From contig NW_026110522.1 of NCBI RefSeq assembly GCF_024679095.1, positions 1-64,000 on the forward strand: 64,000 nt of DNA, read 5' to 3'. Of the stretch, positions 40,250-51,289 are shown piece after piece. The stretch is from Eriocheir sinensis (Eukaryota; Arthropoda; Malacostraca; Decapoda; Varunidae). The position numbers were made by a program, and so were the translations under genes. The notes below the pieces were generated by a model. It saw nothing but the letters and a program-made list of their open reading frames with translations, searched no databases and was not told the DNA's origin. The number at the start of each line of letters is the position of its first letter. The first letter of the stretch is position 1.

Positions 40250-42053
40250 ATGAAGACAAAATTAGTGAGCACAATGTTCCCTAAAACCTGCAGCAAGCAC
40301 AACATCCGACGCACCGTGCTCGGCACCTGCGTCGTGCTGGCCGCCGACGGCGGCGCCAGCGGCGGGGCTCGGCCCCGCAAGGTGACCATCACCCTTTGCC
40401 GGCGTCGGGGGTGCTGGCGAGCCCTCAGCTCGCGGAAGGTGGCCGCCTTCGCCTTCCCGGAGGCGTCCGGGCCCTTCTCCGTCACTGCCCCGCTGGACCT
40501 GGAGTACCTCTTCAGGTGCAGCGGGAAACCAGACGCCGAAGCCACGCAGATCAAGATCTGTGTGGCGTACCGCCGCGGTGCAACTCGCAAGGCCCGCGTT
40601 AGCCTGGAGGAGTTCCTGGAGGCGCTGCTGGACGGAGGGCGACCTGGCAGCTTCTACTTGTACATCTATGAAGACAAAGTCGGCCTCCAGCAAGCCAGTC
40701 AGCAGTTCCAGGCCCTTCCCACAACATGGCCACTGGAACAGAAACCCGACAAGGGAAAGAAGGCCATGTATACTGAAGGAAACACCGCCAATGATGAAGA
40801 CACCTACAACGAATGGAAAGTTTACCTAGAAAAGGTGTTTGCGGTGGAAGATCATGACGATGACACTTACAATGACGATGACACCTACAATGACGATGAC
40901 ACCTACAATGATGAAGACACCTACAACGAATGGAAAGTTTACCTAGAAAAGGTGTTTGCGGTGGAAGATCATGACGATGACACTTACAATGACGATGACA
41001 CTTACAATGACGATGACACCTACAATGATGAAGACACCTACAACGAATGGAAAGTTTACCTAGAAAAGGTGTTTGCGGTGGACGATCATGACGATGACAC
41101 TTACAATGACGATGACACTTACAATGACGATGACACCTACAATGAACGGAAGGATCTCCCGGAAAGGGTGCTTACGGTGAAAGATAAAGACTTTGGCGAG
41201 GCGGCGCACGAGGTTGTGGAAGCCTCTGATGTCGATGCAACAGAAGAGGAGGAAGCCTCAAATGTTTCTGCCGCGAAAGAGGAAGAAGAAGAAGCCTCTG
41301 ATGCTGGTGACGCAGAAGAAAGAAGCCTCTGATGTTCCTGCCGCAGAGGATGAAGAAGCCTCTGATGTCGGTGCCGCAGAGGATGAAGATGCCTCTGATG
41401 TCAGTGCCGAAGGAGAGGAGAAAGCCTCTGATGTTACCGCCGTAGAGGAAGAAGAAACCTCTGATGTTCCTGCCGCTGAAGAGGAAGAAGCCTCTGATGT
41501 TACCGCCGCAGAGGAGGAAGAAACCTCTGATGTCGGTGCCGCTGAAGAGGAAGAAGCCTCTGATGTTACCGCCGCAGAGGAGGAAGAAACCTCTGATGTC
41601 GGTGCCGCTGAAGAGGAAGAAGCCTCTGATGTTCCTGCCGTAGAAAAGGAAGAAGCCTCTGATGTTCCTGCCGCAGAGGAGGAAAAAGCCACTGATGTCG
41701 GTGCCACAAGAGAGGAGGAAGCCTTTGACGTCGGTGCCGCAGAAGAGGAGGCACCACTGCACAGAGAAGCCTCTCGGGGCGAAGTCCATTCACCAGTGAC
41801 CGTCCCTGCCGCCCCCGCCACAGCTTCCCTCGCCTACCGCAGCCTCACCGTGGCGCAGAGATTCATCTCCCGCCTCGCAGGACCCGGTGACCGCCAGCTG
41901 GAGGACCTGCGGCGGAGCCACGGCGTCAGCATCGTGCGGGTCAGGCGAACCCTGCACATCAAGGGCGACAGGGACGCTGTGCTGCGGTGCCACCGCGACA
42001 TACGCGACGAGATCGCCGAGTGGCGGAGGCGCGAGGCCGCTGAGGCTCAGTAA
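40250..42053 (+). CDS. Acidic-repeat protein with C-terminal KH domain (one frameshift)
   Basis: Intronless, GC-rich gene. From ATG at 40250 (a second in-frame ATG is at 40274): a ~160-residue N-terminal region of unknown family (VTITLCRRRGCWRALSSRKV, VSLEEFLEALLDGG); three 39-residue repeats from 40793 containing NEWKVYLEKVFAV and DDDTYN hexamers; about 18 acidic ~11-residue repeats (EEEEASDVTAA-like) to about 41740; then a type-I KH domain (VAQRFISRLAGPGDRQLEDL with a GPGD loop, LHIKGDRDAVLRCHRDIRDE) ending at TAA 42051-42053. One extra A in GAAGAAAGAAG at about 41318-41321 shifts frame; without it the length is exactly 600 codons. KH domains bind RNA; function here is unknown. Confidence 0.72.
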
Positions 42054-42153
42054 GCGAGCCACAGACATGCCTGTGACCCGTGACGGCCGCCTTAGCACCA
42101 TGTTTCTTAGCATTTCTTATCATTTCTTGTCTTTCTTATCAATCTAGATATTC

Positions 42154-42184
<31 letters not shown>

Positions 42185-42338
42185 ATCAAAGCACCTCCCC
42201 TGCAAGATCACAACAGATCACTCGGTTCTGTTGAGTCATCGTGAGCCGGTTTCGAGTTTCGGGTGAAGGCGCTGAATGGAGCGGCTCAGATCCAGGATGA
42301 ACTAGACAGAGTGTATGACTGGGTGGGGATGTGGCAGA
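42054..42338. other. No gene; (TTG)n
   Basis: 3' flank of the KH gene with a (TTG)n array at 42153-42184. No AATAAA is seen close to the stop. Confidence 0.6.
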
Positions 42339-42866
42339 TAACATAAGAACATAAGAAGAACGTAGGAGTCTGCAAGAGGCTGGTAGGCCTGTACAAGGTA
42401 GCTCCTGTGAACCTAAGCTCCTGTGAATCTTACCCCACCTAATATCACTGTCCATGAATTTATCTAAGCTATTTTTGAATGTGACTATCGTACTGACACT
42501 CACCTCATGACTGCCCAGCCTGTTCCACTCATCCACCACTCTATTAGAAAACCAATTTTTGCCCATGTCCCTGTTGAATCTAAATTTATCCAGTTTAAAA
42601 CCATTACTTCGTGTCCTACTCGGTTCTCTTACCATCGAAACCTTAATAATATCCCCCTTATTGAAGCCTTTCTTTCATTTATAAACCTCTATCAAGTCAT
42701 CCTGGCACTGTCCGCCTTTCTAGAGAATGTAAGTTTAACAGTTTGAGTCTTTCTTCGTATGGCAAGTTTCTTAACCCGTGAATTATCTTAGTCATCCTTC
42801 TCTGTACCGATTCTAACAATATGATACTCATTCTGTAGTAAGGTGACCAGGACTGAACCGCATAAC
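42339..42866 (-). mobile_element. LINE-B3: third 5'-truncated LINE-B-family copy
   Basis: Minus-strand match to LINE-B2 from LDYAVQFW-like codons to the CATAAGAA tail. The intact part reads RTRSNGFKLDKFRFNRDMGK, NRVVDEWNRL and NSLDKFMDSDIRWG. Same 3' tail type. Confidence 0.88.
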
Positions 42867-43534
42867 AAGACACACACGCAAGAAAGAATAATGATGGCGG
42901 TGATGGTGGTGGTGATTATAATGAAGATGAAAGGAAGCAGAGGATGATGAGGATAATTATAATGCTGAGGATGATGGAGGAGGAGGAAGTGGAGGTGGAG
43001 GAGGCGGAGGTAGGTGGAGAAGGAGGAAGAGGAGGAAGAGGAGAAGGAGGAGGAGGAGGTGAGCACAATAGTCCCATCACTTTCCTTTTCAACCTCCTCT
43101 TCCTCTTCCTCTTCCTCTTCCTTCTCCCTGCGGTCAGCGTCCTCTTGAGCGTTTGCATTTTCCTCTTAAGTTCGGGTAGAGAATATTTTTTTAACTAAAC
43201 GTATATGAGAAAAAAGGTGGATTTTTTTCCTTCCAGCAACAACACAAAGAATAGATAGATTTTTCAGGTCATAAACAACTTATTAGTTTAAAGGCATGGA
43301 ACGGATGGTTGCAGAACATGAATAGTTTAGTTAAGTCATCGTGTCTAAAGCAAATCTTCGGTACTCGCGTGCTGCCATCCAGACGTCTGTTGCCTATCTC
43401 ATTGATTTGAATGAATTGAATGACCTCTCGCGTGTTATAAGAATGATTTCCTTTCGTAAAATTGGTTAGTTTCTATTTTATGATCACATAAAATATTATT
43501 ATCGCGGGTATTATTTTAATCATTGTTATTATTA

Positions 43535-43603
<69 letters not shown>

Positions 43604-43784
43604 GTGGTGGTAGTAGTGGTAGTAGTAGTAGTAGTAGTAGTGGTAGTACTGGGAGAAGTTGTAGTAGTAGTAGCAGTAATAGTAGCAGTAGTAGTAGTAG
43701 CAGCAGTAGTAGTAGTAGCAGAAAGGTACAAGACAATAGGAGGGGGGGGGGAGACATGCGATAGACCGCGTCCCGCCCGCCGCC
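42867..43784. repeat. Microsatellite-rich DNA
   Basis: (CA)n, (GAT)n- and (GGA)n-like at 42870-43065, TC-rich to 43130, then unannotated sequence to 43510, (TTA)n at about 43529-43601 and (GTA)n at 43601-43722. A G9 run is at about 43742. No gene recognised. Confidence 0.85.
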
Positions 43785-43870
43785 ACAGACAAATTTTCAG
43801 TCATCGCCGAGTGTCCTCAGACTACCCACATGCCGTCCTGAAGACCACCTATCAACCAGGACTCTAGATT
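43785..43870 (+). mobile_element. SINE middle fragment
   Basis: Matches the SINE at 9845-9935 (TTTTCAG.CGTCGCCGAGTG-like, ACTACCCACATGC.GTCC, GAAGACCACCTATCAACC, GGACTCTAGATT). Followed by a G10 run. Confidence 0.75.
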
Positions 43871-44174
43871 GGGGGGGGGGGGTCGTGTTGCCACCAGTGT
43901 CTTGTGTTCGTGTGGTTGGAATGCTGGTTGTTCTGCTCTTGGTCAGTTTGTTCATCTAATCTTCGTCTTCATTTTGTCCTGTCTTGCGTTGTTTCTTCTT
44001 ACTATTTTAATTCGTTTCTTTTTTGGGGGGTTGTTGGTCTGCATCTTTGGTCCTTTATATTCCTTCTTTCTTTTGCTTTTACCTCCGCCTTTTTTGTCCC
44101 TCTATTCATTATTTCTTTTCTGTTTTTCTCATTTGTCCCTGTAAAAAGTTATCCTTCAAATATTGTAGTTAGCT

Positions 44175-44181
<7 letters not shown>

Positions 44182-44222
<41 letters not shown>
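44182..44222. repeat. (CT)n microsatellite
   Basis: About 40 bases of CT just before LINE-E coding. Confidence 0.95.
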
Positions 44223-44227
<5 letters not shown>

Positions 44228-44289
44228 CCCGCCCGTATAAATAGACACCTCACACCGCAACAGACTCGTAACATTGAACCCTCCAGTAC

Positions 44290-44840
44290 CTCTATTACCA
44301 AGCTTCAAGATAACCTAAGAGTCCTTAGTTTCAATGCGCGTAGCCTAAGAAACAAATTTGATGAACTGCGATGTCTTGCTCTGACAGAAAACTTTGACGT
44401 AATTGCTATAACCGAAACATTTATCGACACCACTAATATTGATTTAAGTTCCGAATATAACATAGATGGCTACAGATTCTTCAACAATGATCGTGTAAAC
44501 CGTAGAGGGGGTGGTGTCGCCCTTTTTGTCAAAAGCTACTTGCAACCTACTGACAAAACACCAAGAAACAGTAACGTTGAACACTTGTGCGTGCGAGTAA
44601 ACATTGCAAAAGTCAATTTAAATATATCTGTCACTTACAGGCCTCCGGGGCAATCACTTGATGGCGATCTTGAAATGTACAGCGTCTTAAGGCAGTCACT
44701 TAATAACAGCGACTCACTGATACTAGGAGACTTTAACCTCCCCCATATCGACTGGGCGACACTGTCGGGTACAGAAGGTGAGTCCCATAGAATGATCGAA
44801 TTTCTAGAGGAAAATTATCTAAGCCAAATGGTTTCTGAAC
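44290..44840 (+). CDS. LINE-E endonuclease, N-terminal part
   Basis: Blocks LRVLSFNARSLRNKFDEL, VIAITETFIDTTN, NRRGGGVALFVKSYL, ISVTYRPPGQS and LILGDFNLPHIDWATLSG. The frame is open from 43904 but coding-like only from about 44290. Ends at the LTR-2 insertion; the SDH-type block lies on the far side as CDHKLV. Confidence 0.85.
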
Positions 44841-46040
44841 TGTTGGGACCCAGAATATGGACAAACAGAAGACGACCATAGCAGCACAGTTAATTAAAAG
44901 AAACCCCAATCAGAGGCAAATACCGAGTGGAGATATGGAGACAAGAATTGTAAATATGATAGGAGAGGGAAGGAAAGCAATTAGTCAGATATACAAAGTT
45001 GTAAACATCTGATAAGCACTAACACTACTGAGAGGTTATGGAAAATACCCAGACCCACATACAGAAAGCAGATACCCAGTAGGCGTGGTCAGGAAGTGTG
45101 GATAACCATTCAAGAGGACTCTAACATGTCACGTGCGGTGTGACGAAATGCTATAAGCGAATAACTGAAAAGAGAAGTCACTGTGGGAGTGTCTTAAGAG
45201 TGAAATAACAAATAGTAGGAGAAGTAAACAATATAACATAATGAGCGAGCCAATGGTTGTTGACAGGAAGTATTGGCTACTGGTTATGTAGAAAATGAAG
45301 GCGTGTCAAAGATGTAGTTCCGCCTCAAGCAAGGAAAAATGTGACCTAGACAACAGTGATATGGGCAGACCGAGCCTTGCACTCGCTTCAAGCAGACTTG
45401 CTACTCACTCAGCTGAGAATGGCTGTTGTGATCTTAATCGTGAGTAGAAATTCGAGAATCTAAGGGAAACCGACTGTATTGTCCTGGAGATTATAATGTA
45501 GGAGATGTGAAGTAGGATTGTGAGTGGGACAGGATTGTGATTATTTGTTTGCGATGTAAAGCAAAGGTAGAAAGCACTGGGTGTGGTATAATTTGGTGCT
45601 TCCGTGAAATTGTAGTAGATTATACTATAGGAATGTGTTATTAGGATGTGAGGAGAGTATTTAAATATTGTGATGTAAGCAGAGAGAAACAAACCACTGC
45701 TTGTGGAATGACGAGTGTTATTATTATTGGCAACAACTGAGCACAAATTGTAGTATTATGTTTAAAGACATGTCGTTTGTCATATGTTGCATCCATTGCT
45801 GAATATGCCAGTGTTATGATCGTCTGAGCATAGTGTAGAATATTGCGTAAGGCAATTACTTTCATTTAATTTTAAATAAATGTATATTTTCTTTTTCCCT
45901 TGTTTATCCCCGAACACCAGTCTCCAATAACAACTTAAGCCGGATCACGCTACCAGGGATACGAGACGGTGAGATCATTTATGGAGTAATTAATGAGTGA
46001 TAAAAGAGTTGATTTAATACAAGAAAAGAAGGGTCCAAAA
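44841..46040 (+). repeat. LTR-2 5' LTR
   Basis: 1,200 bases, starts TGTTGGGACCC and ends GGGTCCAAAA (imperfect short inverted ends; no terminal CA). Offset to the 3' LTR is a constant 8,519 bases; line-by-line reading of much of its length showed no differences. The 113-residue minus-strand frames inside both LTRs are artefacts of identity. Confidence 0.95.
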
Positions 46041-46041
46041 C

Positions 46042-46060
46042 TGGCGGCAGCGGTATAGGG
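46042..46060 (+). promoter_or_regulatory. LTR-2 primer-binding site
   Basis: One base inside the LTR: TGGCGGCAGCGGTATAGGG. It begins with the TGG expected from a tRNA CCA end and resembles, with small differences, the serine-tRNA-type sites (TGGCGCAGTCGGTA-like) of 17.6/297-type elements. The tRNA identity is inference. Confidence 0.7.
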
Positions 46061-46244
46061 ATAAATAGGGACATGTGCTTACAGTGCTTTTGTTTAATTT
46101 ACTCTGACGAGAAAACGCCTCTTATTTTCATTAAGCTTTGCTCGTTTTAAGTGGCGGAAATAATGGTGACGATTTAATTATATAATTAATGGTTCTTCCG
46201 GAGGACATGGACTTTGACGATATGGAAATGGAAACTCTGGCCAA

Positions 46245-46420
46245 CCACTGTTGTTCTGTAGTGCAATGGGTAGCACACGCGACTCAACCGAGAATTCATG
46301 AGTTCCTTCCCGGGCGGAGTGGAAAGGGATGGGCAGTCTCTCTCCACCCGCGCCGCGATCCATTCATCAGTGAGAGGGTGTCAGGTGACAGGCAGCGGCA
46401 GCGTCCTGCCTCTCAGGTTT
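46245..46420 (+). mobile_element. SINE-like insertion in the LTR-2 gag region
   Basis: A-box-like TAGTGCAATGGGTAGCACAC (about 46258-46277) and B-box-like GAGTTCCTTCC (about 46300-46310), then a body with GGGCAGTCTCTCTCCACCCG. The layout fits a tRNA-derived SINE, different from the 9780 family. Confidence 0.55.
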
Positions 46421-46840
46421 GTTTGTTTTAGGATTGTTACCCCAGGATGGAGGGGAACACGGGGCTCTACGCCTCACAGGGTGGTGGTGTGCCGCGGCGG
46501 ACATGCAGCCATAGAGTGACATTATAAAGGCCTAACCCGCGTCCCCCAGGTAGGAAGTGTAGAGTATGATCTAGAAAAAATGTGAAATACTAAGAAAAGT
46601 GTGAGCTATGGATAAAAAGTCATGAATGAAAAAAAAAAAAATGAAGCATATGGACAATAGTGTGAAGTATTAAGATAAATGTGTGAAGTAAGAGAATCAG
46701 AGGAAGAGGAGGCCAGGGTAGTGCCCCCCTCAGTTATCTACTACAAATAACATTAAATAAACAAATGAAAATAAATAAATAAATAAATAAATATGCACAC
46801 TTGCAGTGGAAAAAACGGAAAATGAGCGAAGAACAAAACA

Positions 46841-47110
46841 GGGAGTAACCTTTAATATAATAAGATGAAGGCTATAACGAAGAAGGGAGTAACCTTTAAT
46901 ATAATAAGATGAAGGCTATAACGAACAAGGGAGTAACCTTTAATATAATAAGATGAAGGCTATAACGAACAAGGGAGTAACCTTTAATATAATAAGATGA
47001 AGGCTATAACGAACAAGGGAGTAACCGCCTCACATAAATATAAGGAAAAGAAGGCTATAACGAACAAGGGAGTGACCTTAAAAATAATGAAAAGAAGGCT
47101 ATAATTAACA
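46841..47110 (+). repeat. 44-bp tandem array in LTR-2
   Basis: Four near-identical 44-bp units (46841, 46885, 46929, 46973; GGGAGTAACCTTTAATATAA, TAAGATGAAGGCTATAACGA) and two diverged units to 47110. Confidence 0.95.
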
Positions 47111-47149
47111 TGACTCAAGAGTAACTTTGGTAGGCAGATCGCACTACTC

Positions 47150-48036
47150 ATGATAACACATATGCAAAACTGGCAACACTCCTAGAAACAGGAGCGTGTG
47201 TGAGTTTTTAATGGATGAATTTATTAAAGAATTAGGGCTCGCAGTAAATGAATGTGAAGCGAAACCCGTGAATATTGTCTCTGTGCAAAGATACCATATT
47301 GAAAACGACGGTAAAAGACAAGTTAATATGGAAGGAAAAAGTAGTTTCCAAGACTTATTGATAACACGCAATGTAGATTTGCCGACTCATATTATGTTGA
47401 GTTCTGATTTGTCGTGTAGCACGAGATTATTTTGAAAACATTGCAACTAAATGAGGAACAAAAGAACGAAGCTTAAAACTGATAATAGAAGGGGAAACCA
47501 TACAATTATGCCAGGAAAAATATGTCTTACATCTAGAGGTGAAGGATCTTAGCTAAATGTAGATGGAAATGAAGAATGTCTCACTGAAAATAAGGCCGTA
47601 CGTTGCCAAGCAGCGGAACCTTTGCAACTGCATGCATCTGTTGCAGGTTACATAACGCTAGTAACGCAACTACAGGCAAGTGAAGCTTTATTTGAGCCTT
47701 GTGTTAGTACTCCTCAGGCTAGAGTCTTGTGCTCAGGGATAGTTAAGTTAACCCCTTCATCTGACAATCAAAGATCTTATGTCACTGTGCCGTATTTGAA
47801 TATTGAAAGTGAGTGTAAAGATAGATGATAATACAACGTTAGGATTTGTGAAGCCTGTCACTCATGAGCTATACGCTGATCTGCCACAAGTATCTAGTGT
47901 ACAGACCGCTGACACCGCTAAAACAGACTTGAGGCCCGCAGAGCTTGAAGTAAGGAAGAAAAGCCTCTATCAAATTGTTGACGCTAAATTCCCAAGTGAA
48001 GAGAGAGAATCAGGTTTTAAAGTCCTTAATAGATAA
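47150..48036 (+). pseudogene. LTR-2 protease-like and pre-RT region
   Basis: Near 47160 one frame reads AKLATLLETGACVSF, matching the retropepsin 'LLDTGA' site but with Glu for the catalytic Asp. A frameshift leads to FLMDEFIKELGL and LPTHIMLSSDL. Two further frames (47622-47828, 47803-48036) carry undefined pre-RT sequence. Breaks and the active-site change suggest no protease function. Confidence 0.6.
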
Positions 48037-48125
48037 ATATATAACAGTGTTTTCCACAGAACAAGAACCATTAACAGTAACGCCCTATTTTTTTAAGCAC
48101 CATCAAGCAAAACACTGATGAAGTA

Positions 48126-48923
48126 GTGTACAGGCGTCCATATAACATTCCTATCAGTTATCATGACAGAGTAAATGAACAACTTATATCGCTCCAGCAA
48201 CAGGGTGTGATTCGCCCTTCGCGATCACCCTATAATGCCCCACTTATCCCAGTGCCCCAAAAAGATGGAGTACTACGACTTTGTCTGGACTTCCAGGCAC
48301 TTAATAAAACACTACGGGACGACCGGTACCCACTCCCTAATATAACTACCATACTCAATCAACTGGGAGATAGTAAGTTGTTTTTTTCATGCCTAGACAT
48401 GAAACAGGGTTACCATCAAATCCCCCTAGATGAAATCAGCAGAGAAAAGACGGCATTTTCTTCTCCAGCAGGACATTGGGAATTTACTTCCCTCCCCTTT
48501 GGCCTTAAAACAGCCCCGTCCTGCTTCAAGAAAATAATAAACACTGTCCTTACAGGACTATTAAGCAACAAGGTTCAGGTGTACCTTGATGACATAATTA
48601 TCCTGGGCGATATATTTTCTAATCACGCAGATAACTTAGAACAAATTCTGGATCGCTTAAAGGAAGCCAAACTGACTCTTAAGATGGAGAAGTGTAACTT
48701 TTTTAAGGACAAAGTAGATTACCTGGGCCATGCCATCCGCTCAGAGGGAATAAGACCTCAGTCTAGCAAGCTGGAGGCCATACAAAACGTCCTGGCCACC
48801 CAAACTGTTCATGATTTACAGTCATTTCTTGGATTGACTAATTATTATCGCAAATTTATTGCAAATTATTCACAAATTGTTGCTCCTTTTCTAAAGATTT
48901 ACAAAAGAAGAAAGGTACACTAA
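48126..48923 (+). CDS. LTR-2 reverse transcriptase
   Basis: 265 codons without a break. Blocks: QGVIRPSRSPYNAPLIPVPQ, RLCLDFQALNKTL, FFSCLDMKQGYHQIP (motif A), FTSLPFGLKTAPSCF, VQVYLDDIIILG (motif C, YLDD) and LQSFLGLTNYYRKFI. A typical Ty3/gypsy RT with catalytic residues present. After 48923 the frame is lost before RNase H. Confidence 0.93.
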   Translation: MYRRPYNIPISYHDRVNEQLISLQQQGVIRPSRSPYNAPLIPVPQKDGVLRLCLDFQALNKTLRDDRYPLPNITTILNQLGDSKLFFSCLDMKQGYHQIPLDEISREKTAFSSPAGHWEFTSLPFGLKTAPSCFKKIINTVLTGLLSNKVQVYLDDIIILGDIFSNHADNLEQILDRLKEAKLTLKMEKCNFFKDKVDYLGHAIRSEGIRPQSSKLEAIQNVLATQTVHDLQSFLGLTNYYRKFIANYSQIVAPFLKIYKRRKVH

Positions 48924-49103
48924 AAGAATAAATAAAATAAAACTCCACTCATATGGACGGATGAAACAAAAATTGCGTTCTCAACCCTTAAGGATAGAAT
49001 GCTTGGTACAGTCACTCTACGCGTCCTACTACAATACTGGTGGAGTATTGCAATAACAGGATAATGATGATAAACTAAGACCTGTATCTTTTTTTGTGAG
49101 AAA

Positions 49104-49367
49104 TTGAATACGGCAGAACAGCGGTACAGTATAGTTGAACGAGAGGCTTTAACTGTAATTTATGGGTTACACGTAAACCGCCCATTAATACTGGGTTACC
49201 CTGTTGAGATCCCCACGGATCACAGACCTTTAGTCTGGTTGTTACAGGTAGCTAGTCCCAACGGCAGGATAGCTAGATGGCAGACTCTCATGAGTGAGTA
49301 TGGTTTCACAATCAATCATTTGCCTGGCAAGGAAAATATAGTAGCAGATTTTTTTTATCAAGGATGA
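49104..49367 (+). CDS. LTR-2 RNase H, C-terminal part
   Basis: Reads TAEQRYSIVEREALTVIYGL (Glu block), IPTDHRPLVWLL (Asp block) and ARWQTLMSEYGFTINHLPGK then ENIVADFF. The N-terminal 'TDAS' part (48930-49100) is disrupted by frameshifts. 49389-49655 continues with open sequence of no clear domain. Confidence 0.85.
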   Translation: MNTAEQRYSIVEREALTVIYGLHVNRPLILGYPVEIPTDHRPLVWLLQVASPNGRIARWQTLMSEYGFTINHLPGKENIVADFFYQG

Positions 49368-49682
49368 AGGCTCAACAGGACACTGAGATTGAATTATAAG
49401 GACACGCGCGATAATGTTTGTGGATGGGGAACAACAAAAACCGTGGAACACGTGGATAATGAGGGGCAAGGTATTGCACTAGTGCAGAAAAAGAAACAGG
49501 CGCCGAAAAATGAGAAAATAAAATATATGATATGTAAGGACCTGAATAGTGAGTGTATTGGCCACACACTTGACTGGAGTATTCAGGAGATTAGTGAGCT
49601 GCATGATGAGCAGCCAGCATATAAGTATGCTAAAAGAAGGAAGCCCCAAGAATGAAAATTGAGCAAAGACTCAGAGAAAAAA

Positions 49683-49867
49683 GGCATAATGTGAGATGCC
49701 GCCCCTGTTAGAGGTACAGGTGGAAAATGTGTTATATTGTGTTGAAGATGGGCATAATGTGAGATGCCGCCCCTGTTAGAGGTACAGGTGGAAAATGTGT
49801 TATATTGTGTTGAAGATGGGCATAATGTGAGATGCCGCCCCTGTCAGAGTTACAGGTGGAAATAAAT
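49683..49867 (+). repeat. 68-bp tandem array in LTR-2
   Basis: Two full 68-bp units and a shortened third (starts 49683, 49751, 49819) containing GGCATAATGTGAGATGCCGC. Located between RNase H and integrase. Confidence 0.93.
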
Positions 49868-49878
49868 GATTTGTTTTA

Positions 49879-50640
49879 GTGAGTCCGTACGGAGAAGCCA
49901 CTAAGGTGGTGATTCTACCCCCCAAGTATTTCCAAGGCGATAACTCTGGCTCATTCGTCGCCACTGCAGGGCACGGAGGAACCAAAGTTACGTTATGTCG
50001 GTGTAGAAAGTTCGCTTTCTGGCCTGGAATGAAACGGGATGTAGAAAATTATGTAAGGAAGTGCGTCATGGTAGTCGTTTTAAAAGTGAGTTGGGAACTT
50101 GCACCCTGCTCCTTGGCGGCAACATCCAGACGTCACCGCTCCTTTTGGAAGAATACACATGGACCTTGTGGGTCCCATGGGTGTATCGGACAATGGGGTT
50201 CGATACGTAATGCCCATAGTTGATGTTTTTAAAAGGTATTTGATTATAGTACCCTTACGGAGTAAGGAAGCCCGCGAAATGGCAAGGGCGTTGTACGTGG
50301 ATGTTGTTTGTGTACACGGTGTTCCTCAGACAGTTGTTACAGGTCAAGGTTCAGAGTTCGTTAATTCCGTGATGCAGGAGATAAATTAGAAGCTACCTGT
50401 GCGACACGCGAATAACGGCTTACCATACAAATGGAAATGGAATAATAAAGCGCGCAAATTATACTGTTGTTAACATTTTGAGGAGAATGTTCTAGGAAAT
50501 GTGTCCGTTTGGGATATAATGCTACTTATAGACATCTTGGCCTATAATGCTGCGTATTATCGCACCATAAAGGAGTCCCCATTTTATCGAGAGAGACAGA
50601 GAGAGAATTTTTAGAGATCCTCCTGTACCCTACACTATGT
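49879..50640 (+). CDS. LTR-2 integrase finger and core (broken)
   Basis: 49879-50223 reads FAFWPGMKRDVENYVRKC at the end of an HHCC finger (TAGHGGTKVT). 50099-50389 gives the core start FGRIHMDLVGP (first Asp), VIVDVFKRYLI-like, and HGVPQTVVTGQGSEFVN, where the usual TDQG Asp is Gly, a loss of the second catalytic Asp. The sequence after 50390 is frame-broken. Confidence 0.82.
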
Positions 50641-50664
50641 TAGAAAAAAATTCAGCAGCCCTGG

Positions 50665-50994
50665 TATGATATTTACTCCTATAAAGAGGAAATGACTGCA
50701 ATTGCAAGGAAAGTTTATGATATTTACTCCTATAAAGAGGAAATGGCTGCAATTGCAAGGAAAGTTTATGATATTTACTCCTATAAAGAGGAAATGGTTG
50801 TAATTGCAAGGAAAGTTTATGATATTGACTCCTATGAAGAGGAAATGGCTGCAATTGCAAATAAAGTTTATGATAGATGCCAGGTTTACATTGAAAAAGG
50901 TAGAGAAGAAATAGAAAAGAAATACAAAGCTTCAAAATCAAAACTATCAACGTTGGAGACAGTGTTCCTCAAACGAGACCACAGAAAAAAGTAA
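50665..50994 (+). repeat. 51-bp tandem array, in frame
   Basis: Four units of 51 bp (17 codons, KVYDIYSYKEEMAAIAR-like) to about 50870, in an open frame to 50994 that continues with a Lys-rich helix. Being a multiple of three, the array keeps the reading frame. It lies between the integrase core and its C-terminal module. Confidence 0.9.
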
Positions 50995-50999
50995 ATAAA

Positions 51000-51269
51000 A
51001 AGTTGTAACTTATTTTTGATGGACCCTACAGGGTAACAGAGAAGATCAGTGATATAATGGTAAAAATTATAAACCTCAGGACTAGTAAGGTTTCAACGGT
51101 CCCCACAGATAGAGTAAAAGTCCTTCATGAAGATTGCATCGACGTGCAGCAATGTCCAACGATTAGGCGAGCATACCCTTTAAATCCAGAGACAGACACT
51201 GATCTATTCTTTGCATTACTCAACCCTGAAATCGCTGAAAAAAATTCTACAGAAAATAATAACTCGTAG
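51000..51269 (+). CDS. LTR-2 integrase C-terminal module
   Basis: Reads LFLMDPTG/FDGPYRV-type sequence near 51018-51040 (GPY/F-like motif), then KIINLRTSKVSTVPTDRVKV and LFFALLNPEIAEKN to a stop. GPY/F modules are the C-terminal domain of Ty3-type integrases. The env-like region begins about 450 bases later. Confidence 0.75.
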
Positions 51270-51289
51270 CGGATAGGTGACTGCTACTC

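Larger units (their letters stand above)
46061..47140 (+). pseudogene. LTR-2 gag region, decayed and invaded
   Basis: No recognisable gag domain. A short open start (VLPEDMDFDDMEMETLANH near 46189) is cut by a SINE-like sequence, then AT-rich DNA, then a 44-bp tandem array. Gag is either deleted or too decayed to see. Confidence 0.5.

Noticed and set aside
41172..41821. Long minus-strand frames opposite the KH gene
   Set aside because: Shadows of the GA-rich repeat array; the plus strand carries the KH domain and correct codon pattern.
43473..43757. Poly-Leu, poly-Asn, poly-Thr and poly-Val frames
   Set aside because: Frames of (TTA)n and (GTA)n arrays.
45405..45746. 113-residue frame found identically at 53924-54265
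   Set aside because: It lies inside both LTRs of LTR-2 on the antisense strand; identity reflects LTR duplication, not selection on a protein.
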